A stretch of 64,000 nucleotides of DNA from Paenibacillus arenilitoris (GTDB lineage Bacteria; Bacillota; Bacilli; Paenibacillales; Paenibacillaceae), in contig NZ_JACXIY010000006.1 of NCBI RefSeq assembly GCF_014705655.1, positions 1 through 64,000 of the forward strand, in the 5' to 3' direction. Each line of letters opens with the position of its first letter. Within the stretch, counting starts at the first letter, position 1. A model generated the notes under the pieces. It was not told the DNA's origin. It worked only from the letters and a program-made list of their open reading frames with translations, and ran no database searches. Both the position numbers and the translations under genes were made by a program. Positions 44,823 through 55,078 of this stretch are shown piece by piece.

Positions 44823-45701
44823 ATGATCCATTGCGAAGGGCTTGTCAAAATATACAAAACGGCCGATTTGGAAGTATTCGCCCTGCAAGGCCTCGATCTT
44901 CACATCGAAAGCGGCGAGCTGATGGCCATCATCGGCAACAGCGGCAGCGGCAAGTCGACGCTGCTGAACATGCTGGGCGGCCTGGACCGGCCGACGGCCG
45001 GCAAGCTGACGGTGGACGGCCGGGACATGCTGAAGTTCACGGAGCGCGATTTTGTCCGCTACAAGCGGGAAAGCGTCGGCTTCGTCTGGCAGAACAACGC
45101 TCGCAACCTGATCCCGTATCTCACCGCGCAGGAGAACGTGGAGCTGCCGATTCTGCTCACGGGAAGCCGCAAGCGGTGGCGGGCGAAGGAGCTGCTGGAC
45201 GCGGTGGGCCTCAGCCATCGGGCGAAGAACAAGCTGTACGAGCTATCGGGAGGCGAGCAGCAGCGGGTGGCCATCGCGATCGCGCTCGCCAACCATCCGA
45301 AGCTGCTGTTGGCCGACGAGCCGACCGGCTCGGTCGACTCGCGGATGGCGAACCAAATTCTCGACCTGTTCCGCGAGCTGAACCGGACGATCGGCATTAC
45401 GGTCGTCATCGTGACGCACGATCCGGAGCTTGCGAAGAAGGTCGACCGCGTCGCGGCGATCCGGGACGGCAAGATCTCCTCGGAGATGCTGCGCAGGCGG
45501 TCGTACGCCGAGGAGCTCGCGGAGCTTGAGGAGGAGGAGGAAGAGAGCTCCCACGTCGAATATGCGATCCTCGACAAAGCCGGCCGCCTGCAGGTGCCGT
45601 CCGGCTACCTGGAGTCGATCGGCGTGAAGAACTCCAACAAGCTCCGCGTCGAGCTGGGCGACGGCCGCATCGTGCTGCTGCCGCCGGAGGAGAAGGAATA
45701 G
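44823..45701 (+). CDS. ABC ATPase fused to a C-terminal AbrB-like domain
   Basis: 292 residues; GGGGGAGG precedes the start. Residues about 1-225 are a complete ATPase: Walker A GNSGSGKST, Q-loop WQNNARNLIP, signature LSGGEQQR, Walker B LLADEPTGSVD, H-loop THDP. An acidic linker (ELAELEEEEEESS) then leads to about residues 244-292, which read like an AbrB/MazE swapped hairpin: ILDKAGRLQVP, then SIGVKNSNKLRVEL and DGRIVLLPPEE. AbrB domains normally bind DNA as dimers, so this ATPase may dimerise through it or regulate transcription of its own operon. Not a usual architecture as far as I know. Confidence 0.85.
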   Translation: MIHCEGLVKIYKTADLEVFALQGLDLHIESGELMAIIGNSGSGKSTLLNMLGGLDRPTAGKLTVDGRDMLKFTERDFVRYKRESVGFVWQNNARNLIPYLTAQENVELPILLTGSRKRWRAKELLDAVGLSHRAKNKLYELSGGEQQRVAIAIALANHPKLLLADEPTGSVDSRMANQILDLFRELNRTIGITVVIVTHDPELAKKVDRVAAIRDGKISSEMLRRRSYAEELAELEEEEEESSHVEYAILDKAGRLQVPSGYLESIGVKNSNKLRVELGDGRIVLLPPEEKE

Positions 45702-45710
45702 GGGCGGAAA

Positions 45711-45749
45711 GGGCCGGCCCGCAGGCATTGCCGCCTGCGCGGCCGGCCC
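45711..45749 (+). terminator. GC-rich hairpin after the ABC operon
   Basis: GGGCCGGCCCGCAGGC (45711-45726) pairs with GCCTGCGCGGCCGGCCC (45733-45749) with one bulged base. No T-tract follows (TTCGCC), so it may be a stabilising 3' structure rather than an efficient terminator. Confidence 0.5.
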
Positions 45750-45780
45750 TTCGCCGTATCCAAATAAAGGAGAGACCGCG

Positions 45781-46938
45781 ATGGAAGCACTGTACATGCG
45801 CAAAGATGGAACTTCACGCCGTCAGTCGAGCTGGGATACGACAGGCGGCAATCGGGATTTTATCGTCATCGGAGCCGGTCGGACGGCTACGATCGCGCAG
45901 ATCGAGGGCTCCGGGGTCATTCAGCACATTTGGATGACGATTGCCTCGAGGGACAAATATGCGTTCCGAAAGGTGCTGATCCGCATGTTCTGGGACGAGG
46001 AGAACGAGCCGAGCGTCGAATCGCCGGTCGGGGATTTCTTCGGCGTCGGGCACGGCGTAGCCAGCCACTACGTCTCGATGCCGCTGAACATGATTACGAC
46101 GCAGGGCGTCATCGAAGATAAAGCGGCGATGAACTGCTTCTTCGAAATGCCGTTTCAAAAGAGCGCCAAGCTCGAAATCGTCAACGAATGCGAGAATGAT
46201 ATCGTCTTGTATGACTACGTCGATTACGTGGAAAAACCGGTAGCTGGCGATTCCTTCTACTTCCATGCCTCCTGGCGCAGGGAAAACCCGACGAAAGGGC
46301 TCGCGGACCTGGCCAAGCTGAAAGCCGAGCATGACCTGCAGGACAAATCCGATTACTCCGACCAAAAAGTATACGAGCTGAAAAACTTGACCGGCGACGA
46401 CAATTACGTGCTGCTCGACGCGGAAGGCGAAGGGCACTACGTCGGCTGCAATCTGAGCATCGACCATCTTAATCCGATGCCCGGCTTCAGCTGGCCCGGC
46501 GAAGGGGACGATATGTTCTTCATCGACGGCGAGCCTTGGCCGCCGCGCCTGCACGGGACGGGGACGGAGGATTACTTCTGCGCGGCATGGGGGTACCCGT
46601 CCGGCAAATACGACAGCCCGTACCACGGCGTATCGCTCTATGCGCCGATCCGGCAGAACGGCGACGCATGGAGGGAAAGCAACACGATCTCGTTTAACGA
46701 CTATTCCGGAAAAATAACGCAGTACCGGTTCCATATCGTCGATCCGATTATTTTCCGCAAGTCGCTCCGCTTCAGCATCGAGCACGGCCACGGCAACGCG
46801 CAATCCAACGATTATTCGTCGGTCGCTTATTGGTACCAGCGGGAGCCGCATAAGGCGTTTCCGCAAATGCTTCCGGTCCTGCAGCGGCTGCCGATTCCGG
46901 AGAAAGACAGCGCAACAATGTTCTATCGCACGTTTTAG
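45781..46938 (+). CDS. GH172 (former DUF2961) family glycoside hydrolase
   Basis: 385 residues; AAAGGAG precedes ATG. No signal peptide. The sequence is one DUF2961 unit: GSGVIQHIWMTIAS near 43-56, SPVGDFFGVGHG near 81-92, a jelly-roll fold, and HGTGTEDYFCAAWGYPSG (about 257-275) that carries the family's conserved Glu. DUF2961 is now GH172, which includes difructose-anhydride hydrolase and alpha-fructo- or arabinofuranosidases; the characterised members form homo-oligomers. The exact sugar cannot be read from sequence. No transporter adjoins it. Confidence 0.85.
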   Translation: MEALYMRKDGTSRRQSSWDTTGGNRDFIVIGAGRTATIAQIEGSGVIQHIWMTIASRDKYAFRKVLIRMFWDEENEPSVESPVGDFFGVGHGVASHYVSMPLNMITTQGVIEDKAAMNCFFEMPFQKSAKLEIVNECENDIVLYDYVDYVEKPVAGDSFYFHASWRRENPTKGLADLAKLKAEHDLQDKSDYSDQKVYELKNLTGDDNYVLLDAEGEGHYVGCNLSIDHLNPMPGFSWPGEGDDMFFIDGEPWPPRLHGTGTEDYFCAAWGYPSGKYDSPYHGVSLYAPIRQNGDAWRESNTISFNDYSGKITQYRFHIVDPIIFRKSLRFSIEHGHGNAQSNDYSSVAYWYQREPHKAFPQMLPVLQRLPIPEKDSATMFYRTF

Positions 46939-46947
46939 TCCTATCGA

Positions 46948-46975
46948 TTGACTTTTTGGCCGCATCATTAATAAT
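46948..46975 (+). promoter_or_regulatory. Candidate promoter of the SDR gene
   Basis: TTGACT (46948-46953) and AATAAT (46970-46975) are 16 bases apart, directly after the GH172 stop codon and 46 bases before the SDR start. Confidence 0.5.
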
Positions 46976-47021
46976 GAAATAGATTACAAATTCATGGATA
47001 AGAAGAAAGGTGACGGATGGC

Positions 47022-47783
47022 ATGCAAATCGACTTGTCGAATAAAACCGCCCTCATTACCGGAGCGACCGGCGATCTGGGCCGCGTCATGGCTCGTACGC
47101 TGGCCGCGTGCGGCGCCAACATCGTGCTTCATTACAACCATAACGAAGCGAAGGCGAACGAGCTGCGGCAGGAAATAACGGCGCTCGGCCGCAACGCGAT
47201 CATCGCGCAGGCGGACGTGACGAACGAGCAGCACATCCTGGCGATGAAGGAGAAGGCGGCGAAGGAGCTCGGCCACGTCGACATCGTCGTGGCGAACGCG
47301 GTCATTCAGTACCAGTGGACGAGCGTCCTGGAGCAGTCGCCCTCCGATTATTTCAGCCAATTCGAATCGTGCGTCATGCAGAGCGTCTACTTGGCCAAAG
47401 CGTTCATTCCGGCGATGATCGAGCGGGGGGGCGGCCGGTTCATCGGCATCAACACGGAATGCGCGATGCAGAATTTTCCGAACCAGTCCGCCTATACGGC
47501 CGGCAAACGCGGCATGGACGGCGTCTACCGGGTGCTGGCCAAGGAAGTCGGCGAGCATCAAATTACGGTGAACCAGATCGCGCCGGGCTGGACGATCAGC
47601 GACCGCGACCGCGCGAACCATACGGAGGAGAATGCCGGCTATTCGCAGCACGTGCCGCTTAAGCGGAGAGGCACCGATCAGGAGATCGCGAACTCGGTCG
47701 CTTTTCTCGCTTCGGATCTGGCGAGCTTCATTACCGGGGCGTACATTCCGGTCAACGGCGGCAACGTCATGCCTGCCATATAG
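47022..47783 (+). CDS. Short-chain dehydrogenase/reductase
   Basis: 253 residues from ATG 47022; AAAGGTG lies ten bases upstream, and the in-frame GTG at 47010 is part of that site. Classic SDR: cofactor motif TGATGDLG near the N-terminus, ANA at about 90, catalytic SAYTAGKRG (Tyr-x3-Lys), and VNQIAPGW after it. The basic/acidic residues that set NADPH versus NADH preference are not clear. Substrate is unknown. Own promoter upstream and a strong terminator downstream. Confidence 0.9.
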   Translation: MQIDLSNKTALITGATGDLGRVMARTLAACGANIVLHYNHNEAKANELRQEITALGRNAIIAQADVTNEQHILAMKEKAAKELGHVDIVVANAVIQYQWTSVLEQSPSDYFSQFESCVMQSVYLAKAFIPAMIERGGGRFIGINTECAMQNFPNQSAYTAGKRGMDGVYRVLAKEVGEHQITVNQIAPGWTISDRDRANHTEENAGYSQHVPLKRRGTDQEIANSVAFLASDLASFITGAYIPVNGGNVMPAI

Positions 47784-47832
47784 GACGGGGAAGGGACCCT
47801 GCAATCCATCTATTACTTGATTAGCATGAAGA

Positions 47833-47878
47833 ACAGCTCCAAGGCGGCTTAACGGCTACCTTGGGGCTGTTTTTTTTG
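47833..47878 (+). terminator. Terminator of the SDR gene
   Basis: ACAGCTCCAAGGCGGC with its partner GGCTACCTTGGGGCTGT forms a long stem, followed by eight T. Confidence 0.9.
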
Positions 47879-47923
47879 TGCGGAGATGTTCGGTCGTTAT
47901 TGGGCAAAAATGGTATTGTCCTG

Positions 47924-47932
47924 TGCTATAAT
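47924..47932 (+). promoter_or_regulatory. Extended -10 promoter element
   Basis: TGCTATAAT (TGn-TATAAT) lies 43 bases before the small membrane-protein gene. No clear -35 box is present, as allowed for extended -10 promoters. Confidence 0.55.
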
Positions 47933-47975
47933 GGTCTAGTATTCGGCGCTTTTTGAGTGCGAGGAGGGAAATCAA

Positions 47976-48305
47976 ATGGCTATTTTTTCTGTAATCGCCT
48001 TTTCGGCCTTGGCGATCGCAATCGTAACCTTCCTGTTAGCTGTCATCGGCAGACCTCGTTTTTACTGGATTTCCGCTATTTCCATTTATGTTTTCAGTTT
48101 TATGGCAGGCTTTTCGATCGGGCAGCTGACGGTTGGTTTAACCTTTATCCCATTAGCGTTGGCAATCGGTTTTTCTTCGGGCCGGATAAATAGGAGAGCG
48201 CATACTTATTGGTTTGCAGGGGTTGGCGCTTTAATCGGAATCGTAGCAGTCGTCTTCGTGGACGACTATTGGACGTTTTGGCCATTTTGGTTGTTTTCCT
48301 GGTAA
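47976..48305 (+). CDS. Small hypothetical membrane protein
   Basis: 109 residues; AGGAGGG precedes ATG 47976. Three hydrophobic helices are visible (about 4-25 FSVIAFSALAIAIVTFLLAV; 29-66, probably two; 79-95 FAGVGALIGIVAVVFV) and the C-terminus is Trp-rich (DDYWTFWPFWLFSW). I do not recognise the family. It has its own extended -10 promoter and no neighbour in an operon. Confidence 0.75.
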   Translation: MAIFSVIAFSALAIAIVTFLLAVIGRPRFYWISAISIYVFSFMAGFSIGQLTVGLTFIPLALAIGFSSGRINRRAHTYWFAGVGALIGIVAVVFVDDYWTFWPFWLFSW

Positions 48306-48451
48306 CGCTGTCTTCGGTTTCTCGCTTCGAATGGACATTACATATCCTCCGAGTAAGCTGTATTTCCCCATCACACGTTTTCTGGTTCGATTATCTGTCG
48401 TTCCCGAAGAGTCGATCGATTGCTCGATTGCTTGCGCTTTCACGGGATTTA

Positions 48452-48634
48452 ATTTCAAAAATTGAACCTAAGAGCAAAGGAAGAAAGCAAATTGGGCATC
48501 TAGTTTCAAATTTTGAAACTAAAATGGTTAGTTTCGATCGGAATGGCTCGAAATTTACCGTATAATTTCAAATATTGAAACTAAATTGTGATGGATAGGA
48601 GCTAAGCTCGATTTTGTTTCAAATTTTGATATTA
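48452..48634. repeat. Four near-identical 19-bp palindromes, operator-like array
   Basis: Copies at 48452-48470, 48503-48521, 48565-48583 and 48616-48634 follow the pattern RTTTCAAAWWTTGAAACTA, where copy 2 (GTTTCAAATTTTGAAACTA) is perfectly symmetrical around one central base. Start-to-start distances are 51, 62 and 51. A degenerate TTTCGA/TCGAAA pair (48532-48553) fills the central gap. No protein gene overlaps. The array could bind a dimeric regulator. 48306-48451 before it shows nothing else. Confidence 0.6.
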
Positions 48635-48691
48635 GTATCGCCGATTTGTGGCGAGGTGCCGAGGAAGGGGGAGCCACAGATTGTCCCATTG

Positions 48692-48784
48692 TTACACGTT
48701 ATATGTAGCGGCAAGGCCGGGCGTTACCGTCAGGAAAGCCGCCAATGCTTCGCAGCTAACCAGACGCTTCAATCGCTTGTTCAT
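48692..48784 (-). CDS. Possible 30-residue protein in the lacZ upstream region
   Basis: The minus strand has ATG (48784) to TAA (48692), beginning MNKRLKRLVS and ending TPGLAATYNV. AAGGGGGAG lies seven bases before the ATG, a good ribosome binding site. The GC-rich flanks (GGGCTCTCCCCCTTC at 48785 and GAAGGGGGAGCC at 48663) are near-reverse complements, so the segment 48660-48800 may be a small mobile or structured element rather than a gene. Family not recognised. Confidence 0.35.
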   Translation of the reverse strand: MNKRLKRLVSCEALAAFLTVTPGLAATYNV

Positions 48785-48888
48785 GGGCTCTCCCCCTTCG
48801 GGGAATGTTGGCGGCAGTCGGTCCGGCAAGGGCCTATCTACCTTTTTCGGATGTGAAAATTATTATAGAAAATATGAAAATTATATCA

Positions 48889-52066
<3,178 letters not shown>

Positions 52067-52075
52067 CGAAGAAGC

Positions 52076-52118
52076 GGCCGGCCTCCGTCGTCGACGGCAG
52101 GCCGGCCTCTCTTTTTTA
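52076..52118 (+). terminator. Terminator of the beta-galactosidase gene
   Basis: GGCCGGCCT (52076-52084) with AGGCCGGCC (52099-52107), an inner CCGTCG/CGACGG stem, then TCTCTTTTTT. It touches the end of the convergent gene at 52116. Confidence 0.88.
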
Positions 52119-52805
52119 TTTGATGTATATGCCCCCAAAAGGGAGCAGTTCACGCAGTATCCGCTTCACGAAGCCGCCGCTTTGCAGCTGCTCCTCCAGC
52201 TCCGCGTCGCGCGAGCCGGTTTGGATCAATACGGGGCCGCGTCCGCGGATTTCCCACTGCACGTTCATATGCTGGCTCGCGAGCTTGTTGCCGTAAACGG
52301 ACAGCCGAATCGTCGCATGCTCGGGATAGGCGACGAGCGCGCCGGTCTCGACGTAGAGCGGACGGTCCGGATGAAGCTGGATGGCCTTCATGTCTCCGGC
52401 CGTAATGAGGCCGAGCCTGCCCGGCCCGGAGAACCGCATGCGCACCAATTCCTTCGTGATCCAGACGTTCTTCAGCTTCTGGATGACCGGCTTCAGCCGC
52501 ATGCCTTCGGAGAAAAAAATGACGTGGCGGAAATCGAACAGCAGGTCGCTTTGCTCGCCGATGTCGACCGTCTCGAGCGTGCAGCCCGCGGGCAGGCCGA
52601 GAATGAATTCGGAAGGACCGGTCAGCAGGGAACGGATCCAGCGCCGCTTGCGGTACATGCCGGCCAAATCCATGAACCGGTCCTCGCGGCTTAGCGGCTC
52701 GCCTTGATAGGCGATGATCGATTTCGGATGGAGCACGTGAAGCTTGTCCGCTTCTTCGAGCGCAACGTGAACGTGCCCGGTCTGAACGGGGACGGTTATG
52801 TTCAT
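52116..52805 (-). CDS. AIM24-family protein
   Basis: 229 residues from ATG 52805, which overlaps the stop codon of the preceding gene in an ATGA and so is translationally coupled; the longer frame (52865) lies inside that gene. The AIM24 beta-sandwich shows in FILGLPAGCTLETVDIGEQ, LITAGDMKAIQLHP and LYVETGALVAYPE. In bacteria these are cytosolic double-beta-sandwich proteins of uncertain role; the mitochondrial namesake supports inner-membrane structure. Its pairing with a membrane coiled-coil protein suggests a membrane-associated complex. Confidence 0.75.
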   Translation of the reverse strand: MNITVPVQTGHVHVALEEADKLHVLHPKSIIAYQGEPLSREDRFMDLAGMYRKRRWIRSLLTGPSEFILGLPAGCTLETVDIGEQSDLLFDFRHVIFFSEGMRLKPVIQKLKNVWITKELVRMRFSGPGRLGLITAGDMKAIQLHPDRPLYVETGALVAYPEHATIRLSVYGNKLASQHMNVQWEIRGRGPVLIQTGSRDAELEEQLQSGGFVKRILRELLPFGGIYIK

Positions 52806-53260
52806 CCGCCAAGTCCCTGACCGCCGGCGGCGGCGCGCTGCTTGCGCCATACCACATAACGCCAAATGCGAATGGATAAAATATAAGCGATCAATAGGAC
52901 GGCGACGATGACGCCGATTTGAATCAGCCTCGTGATCCAGGCGCCGCGATCTTGCTTCATTTGCTCCATCTCGGCCTGCAAGCTTGCGTTCTGCGCCATA
53001 AGCTGCTCGTTCTGCTGCATGAGCTCCCGCTGCCGGCGCTCGGCTTCCGCAAGCGACGCTTCCATCTGCCGCTGCTGCTCGGCGAGCGCGGCCTGCGCCT
53101 CCAAATATTGCGCCTCCAGCTCGCTGATCTTATCCGGCGTATTGTAAATGTCCTTCACCCGGTCGAAGAAGCCGGCTTCCGCAACGGGAGACGCCGCCGT
53201 CATTGCGATGATCGTCATCATGGCGAAGGTTATTATGGCTTTCCAATAAGGCTGTCGCAT
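52802..53260 (-). CDS. Secreted coiled-coil membrane protein
   Basis: 152 residues; GGGAGGAG precedes ATG. A signal peptide (about 1-29, cleavage after VAEA) is followed by a coiled coil rich in Gln, Glu and Ala (about 40-103, EAQAALAEQQRQMEASLAEA) and a membrane helix (about 112-132, LIQIGVIVAVLLIAYILS). The tail is basic and Gly-rich. So the coiled coil is outside and the tail inside. Not a family I recognise. It overlaps the AIM24 gene by 4 bases, and the two probably act together. Confidence 0.75.
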   Translation of the reverse strand: MRQPYWKAIITFAMMTIIAMTAASPVAEAGFFDRVKDIYNTPDKISELEAQYLEAQAALAEQQRQMEASLAEAERRQRELMQQNEQLMAQNASLQAEMEQMKQDRGAWITRLIQIGVIVAVLLIAYILSIRIWRYVVWRKQRAAAGGQGLGG

Positions 53261-53363
53261 CGTCGTCTCCTCCCGGTTCGACCTATTGCGTGTGATGCTT
53301 CCATTTTAACTTGTTTCTCGACAATAGTCACGGTTTGAGGCGGGCCGAGTGAAGGATTCTTAC

Positions 53364-53397
53364 AGTAAAAAAGAAATAGCGGCCAGGGGCCGCTATT
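53364..53397 (-). terminator. Terminator of the aldose-epimerase-like gene
   Basis: On minus, AATAGCGGCC and GGCCGCTATT pair around a CCT loop and are followed by TCTTTTTTAC. Confidence 0.88.
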
Positions 53398-53416
53398 CCT
53401 TCTCCGGCGAAGCCGA

Positions 53417-54421
53417 TTAAGCTTGTTTTCTAACGTACAGACGGCTGGTCTCTTCCCAGATGCCGCCCGGCTCGAGCGCGACGAGGCCGATCTCGTCGGC
53501 CGGCAAGTCCACGTTCGGAGCGTTGACGAGGTTCAGCTGCGGCTCGGGGCAGAAGAAGCCCGGCGTCGCGTTGTTGTTCCAGATCATCCACTGCTTGTAA
53601 GCGGTGCCGATATCGTATACGAGCGTTACGCCGATGCGCGTGTCGGTCAGCTCCATTGCGTTGCGGCCGTTCTGCGGCTGGGTCGTATAATGGTTGTCCA
53701 TCGGCTCCCAGAACGGCGAGATGCCGGTCGTCTTCATCGCTTCCTCTTCGGGCTTCAGCGGCTGATGCTTGCCCGTCGGCAGCATGCGCTCGCTGAGCTC
53801 CCAGCGCTTGCCGGTCGTGAGCGTGAAGCGGCAGTCGTCGGACGTGCTTCCCGGCGCGAACGGCGCGTTGACCGTCGTGTGGAAGGCGATCATGCACGGC
53901 ATGGCGTCCGTGCCTTCGTTATGTACCGATACATGCTGGAGCAAGCCCGTCTCGTTCAGCGCGTAACGAAGCTTGATCGTAAAGCGATGAGGCAGGTATT
54001 GATAGATCGGATGCGTCTCGTCGATCGAAATTTTGAGCGAGACGTAGCTTTCCGATTTGTTCGTGCCGAAATCCTCGACGCTCCAAACCGCCGTATGGAA
54101 AAAACCGTGCAGGTGGTTGCCGGTTTTGGCTTCGTTGACAGGGAAAGTATAAGTGCGGCCGTTCCACGTAAAGGTGCCGTCCTCGTAACGGTTCGGCGGG
54201 AACAGGACCGGAATGCCGTGAATGCCCGGATTCGCCCGGAAGCCGTTCATCTCTGCGGCCGAAGGCTCGCGAAGAAAACGAAAGCCGCTTGCGTTGTCGC
54301 GGAACGCGATAAGGTTCGCGCCTACGTTCGGCAGTACCGCCGCTTCGTAATCGCCCCACCGCAGCCAGACGGCTTGCTCGTCATGAAATGCTTGTTCGAA
54401 TGCTTGCGCTTGCGTTGCCAT
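53417..54421 (-). CDS. Aldose-1-epimerase (mutarotase) family protein
   Basis: 334 residues from ATG 54421, with AGGAGG six bases upstream; a longer frame to 54451 has no site. The galactose-mutarotase beta-sandwich is seen in NHLHGFFHTAVW (catalytic His region), FRFLREP, GIPVLFPPNRY and the C-terminal FCPEPQLNLVNAP, which supplies the catalytic-base Glu position. Such enzymes interconvert sugar anomers and feed beta-galactoside breakdown. It lies 2.3 kb from the lacZ gene, in the opposite direction, with its own terminator. Confidence 0.87.
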   Translation of the reverse strand: MATQAQAFEQAFHDEQAVWLRWGDYEAAVLPNVGANLIAFRDNASGFRFLREPSAAEMNGFRANPGIHGIPVLFPPNRYEDGTFTWNGRTYTFPVNEAKTGNHLHGFFHTAVWSVEDFGTNKSESYVSLKISIDETHPIYQYLPHRFTIKLRYALNETGLLQHVSVHNEGTDAMPCMIAFHTTVNAPFAPGSTSDDCRFTLTTGKRWELSERMLPTGKHQPLKPEEEAMKTTGISPFWEPMDNHYTTQPQNGRNAMELTDTRIGVTLVYDIGTAYKQWMIWNNNATPGFFCPEPQLNLVNAPNVDLPADEIGLVALEPGGIWEETSRLYVRKQA

Positions 54422-54478
54422 GATCATCCTCCTAATGAAATCATATTCCACCTAAGAATAGCAGGACGCGGACAAACA

Positions 54479-54520
54479 AACAACCGCCCAAATTCCATCG
54501 GATGGAATCGGGCGGTTGTT
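54479..54520. terminator. Terminator between mutarotase and LytTR genes
   Basis: AACAACCGCCC (54479-54489) pairs with GGGCGGTTGTT (54510-54520); an inner ATTCCATC/GATGGAAT stem extends it. T-runs occur in both directions (TTTGTT to the right on plus; TTTGTTTG on minus). It ends the minus-strand LytTR gene. Confidence 0.85.
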
Positions 54521-54538
54521 TTGTTCACGCAGACTACA

Positions 54539-54901
54539 TTACGGCGTAATGCGCAAATCCTTGTTCGAGGAGCGCTGGGAGAACAGCTGCTGAATGACGT
54601 ATTGCTTGCGGCGGTTGACCGTTACCCGCTTCGATTCGGCGATGTCGGAGCCGAAGTAGATCGTTCCGTCTGCGATCGATTTGATTTTTGCGATATTCAC
54701 GTAGCAGTTCGAGCTGATTTGGAAGAAGCCTCTCTCGGTTGTCAGTTGCTGAAGCTGCTCGGCAGTCATTCTTTTCTTTATATTATAGTTCCTGCCATGG
54801 AAGCTTACGAGTCCTTGAACTCCGGTTTTGAAGTACAGCACATCCGACTCCAGATCAAAATCCTCATACACGTTGCGTTCGCTCTTAACCACATTCACCA
54901 T
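54539..54901 (-). CDS. Single-domain LytTR transcriptional regulator
   Basis: 120 residues; AGGGGAG eight bases before ATG. The protein is a LytTR DNA-binding domain alone, with beta-strands ESDVLYFKTG, FFQISSNCYVNIAKIKSI and the C-terminal SKRVTVNRRKQYVIQQLF; no receiver domain. Stand-alone LytTR proteins act as repressors, sometimes with a membrane partner. No membrane gene adjoins it. A cre-like box lies 36 bases upstream, so carbon control is plausible. Confidence 0.85.
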   Translation of the reverse strand: MVNVVKSERNVYEDFDLESDVLYFKTGVQGLVSFHGRNYNIKKRMTAEQLQQLTTERGFFQISSNCYVNIAKIKSIADGTIYFGSDIAESKRVTVNRRKQYVIQQLFSQRSSNKDLRITP

Positions 54902-54936
54902 CTCAAAACTCCCCTTTCAGAAAAGTGAACATTTGT

Positions 54937-54950
54937 TGTTAGCGCTTACA
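54937..54950 (-). promoter_or_regulatory. cre-like operator upstream of the LytTR gene
   Basis: TGTTAGCGCTTACA fits the cre pattern TGWNANCGNTNWCA in every fixed position. It lies between the LytTR start and the lactonase promoter, so it could repress either. Confidence 0.55.
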
Positions 54951-54960
54951 TTGTAACATA

Positions 54961-54978
54961 TCACAAAAGCTTTTGTGA
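54961..54978. promoter_or_regulatory. 18-bp perfect palindrome between divergent genes
   Basis: TCACAAAAGCTTTTGTGA is fully self-complementary. It lies 10 bases from the cre-like box and 31 bases before the lactonase -35 box. A dimeric repressor site is likely; no regulator is assigned. Confidence 0.5.
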
Positions 54979-55009
54979 AGTATTTTATTTTTGGCCCGAA
55001 AAAAAGACA

Positions 55010-55038
55010 TTGTGGGGTGAACCGGCTTGTGCTATGGT
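55010..55038 (+). promoter_or_regulatory. Candidate promoter of the lactonase-like gene
   Basis: TTGTGG (55010-55015) and TATGGT (55033-55038), 17-base spacer, 40 bases before the start codon. Confidence 0.5.
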
Positions 55039-55078
55039 CGACTTAATGCCAAATTAATCGAGGAAAGGTCGGAAACTA

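Noticed and set aside
43317-45218. 633-codon minus-strand frame
   Set aside because: Antisense to the FtsX-type permease and ATPase; very Arg/Gln/His-rich.
48452-48634. CRISPR array
   Set aside because: Only four palindromic units with AT-rich spacers of 32 to 43 bases, diverging repeats and no cas genes in the window.
53423-54928. 501-codon plus-strand frame
   Set aside because: Antisense to the mutarotase-like and LytTR genes and runs through a terminator.
54961-54978. Rex or CRP/FNR binding site
   Set aside because: TCACAAAAGCTTTTGTGA has the half-sites in the opposite order to TTGTGA-N-TCACAA, so those families do not fit.
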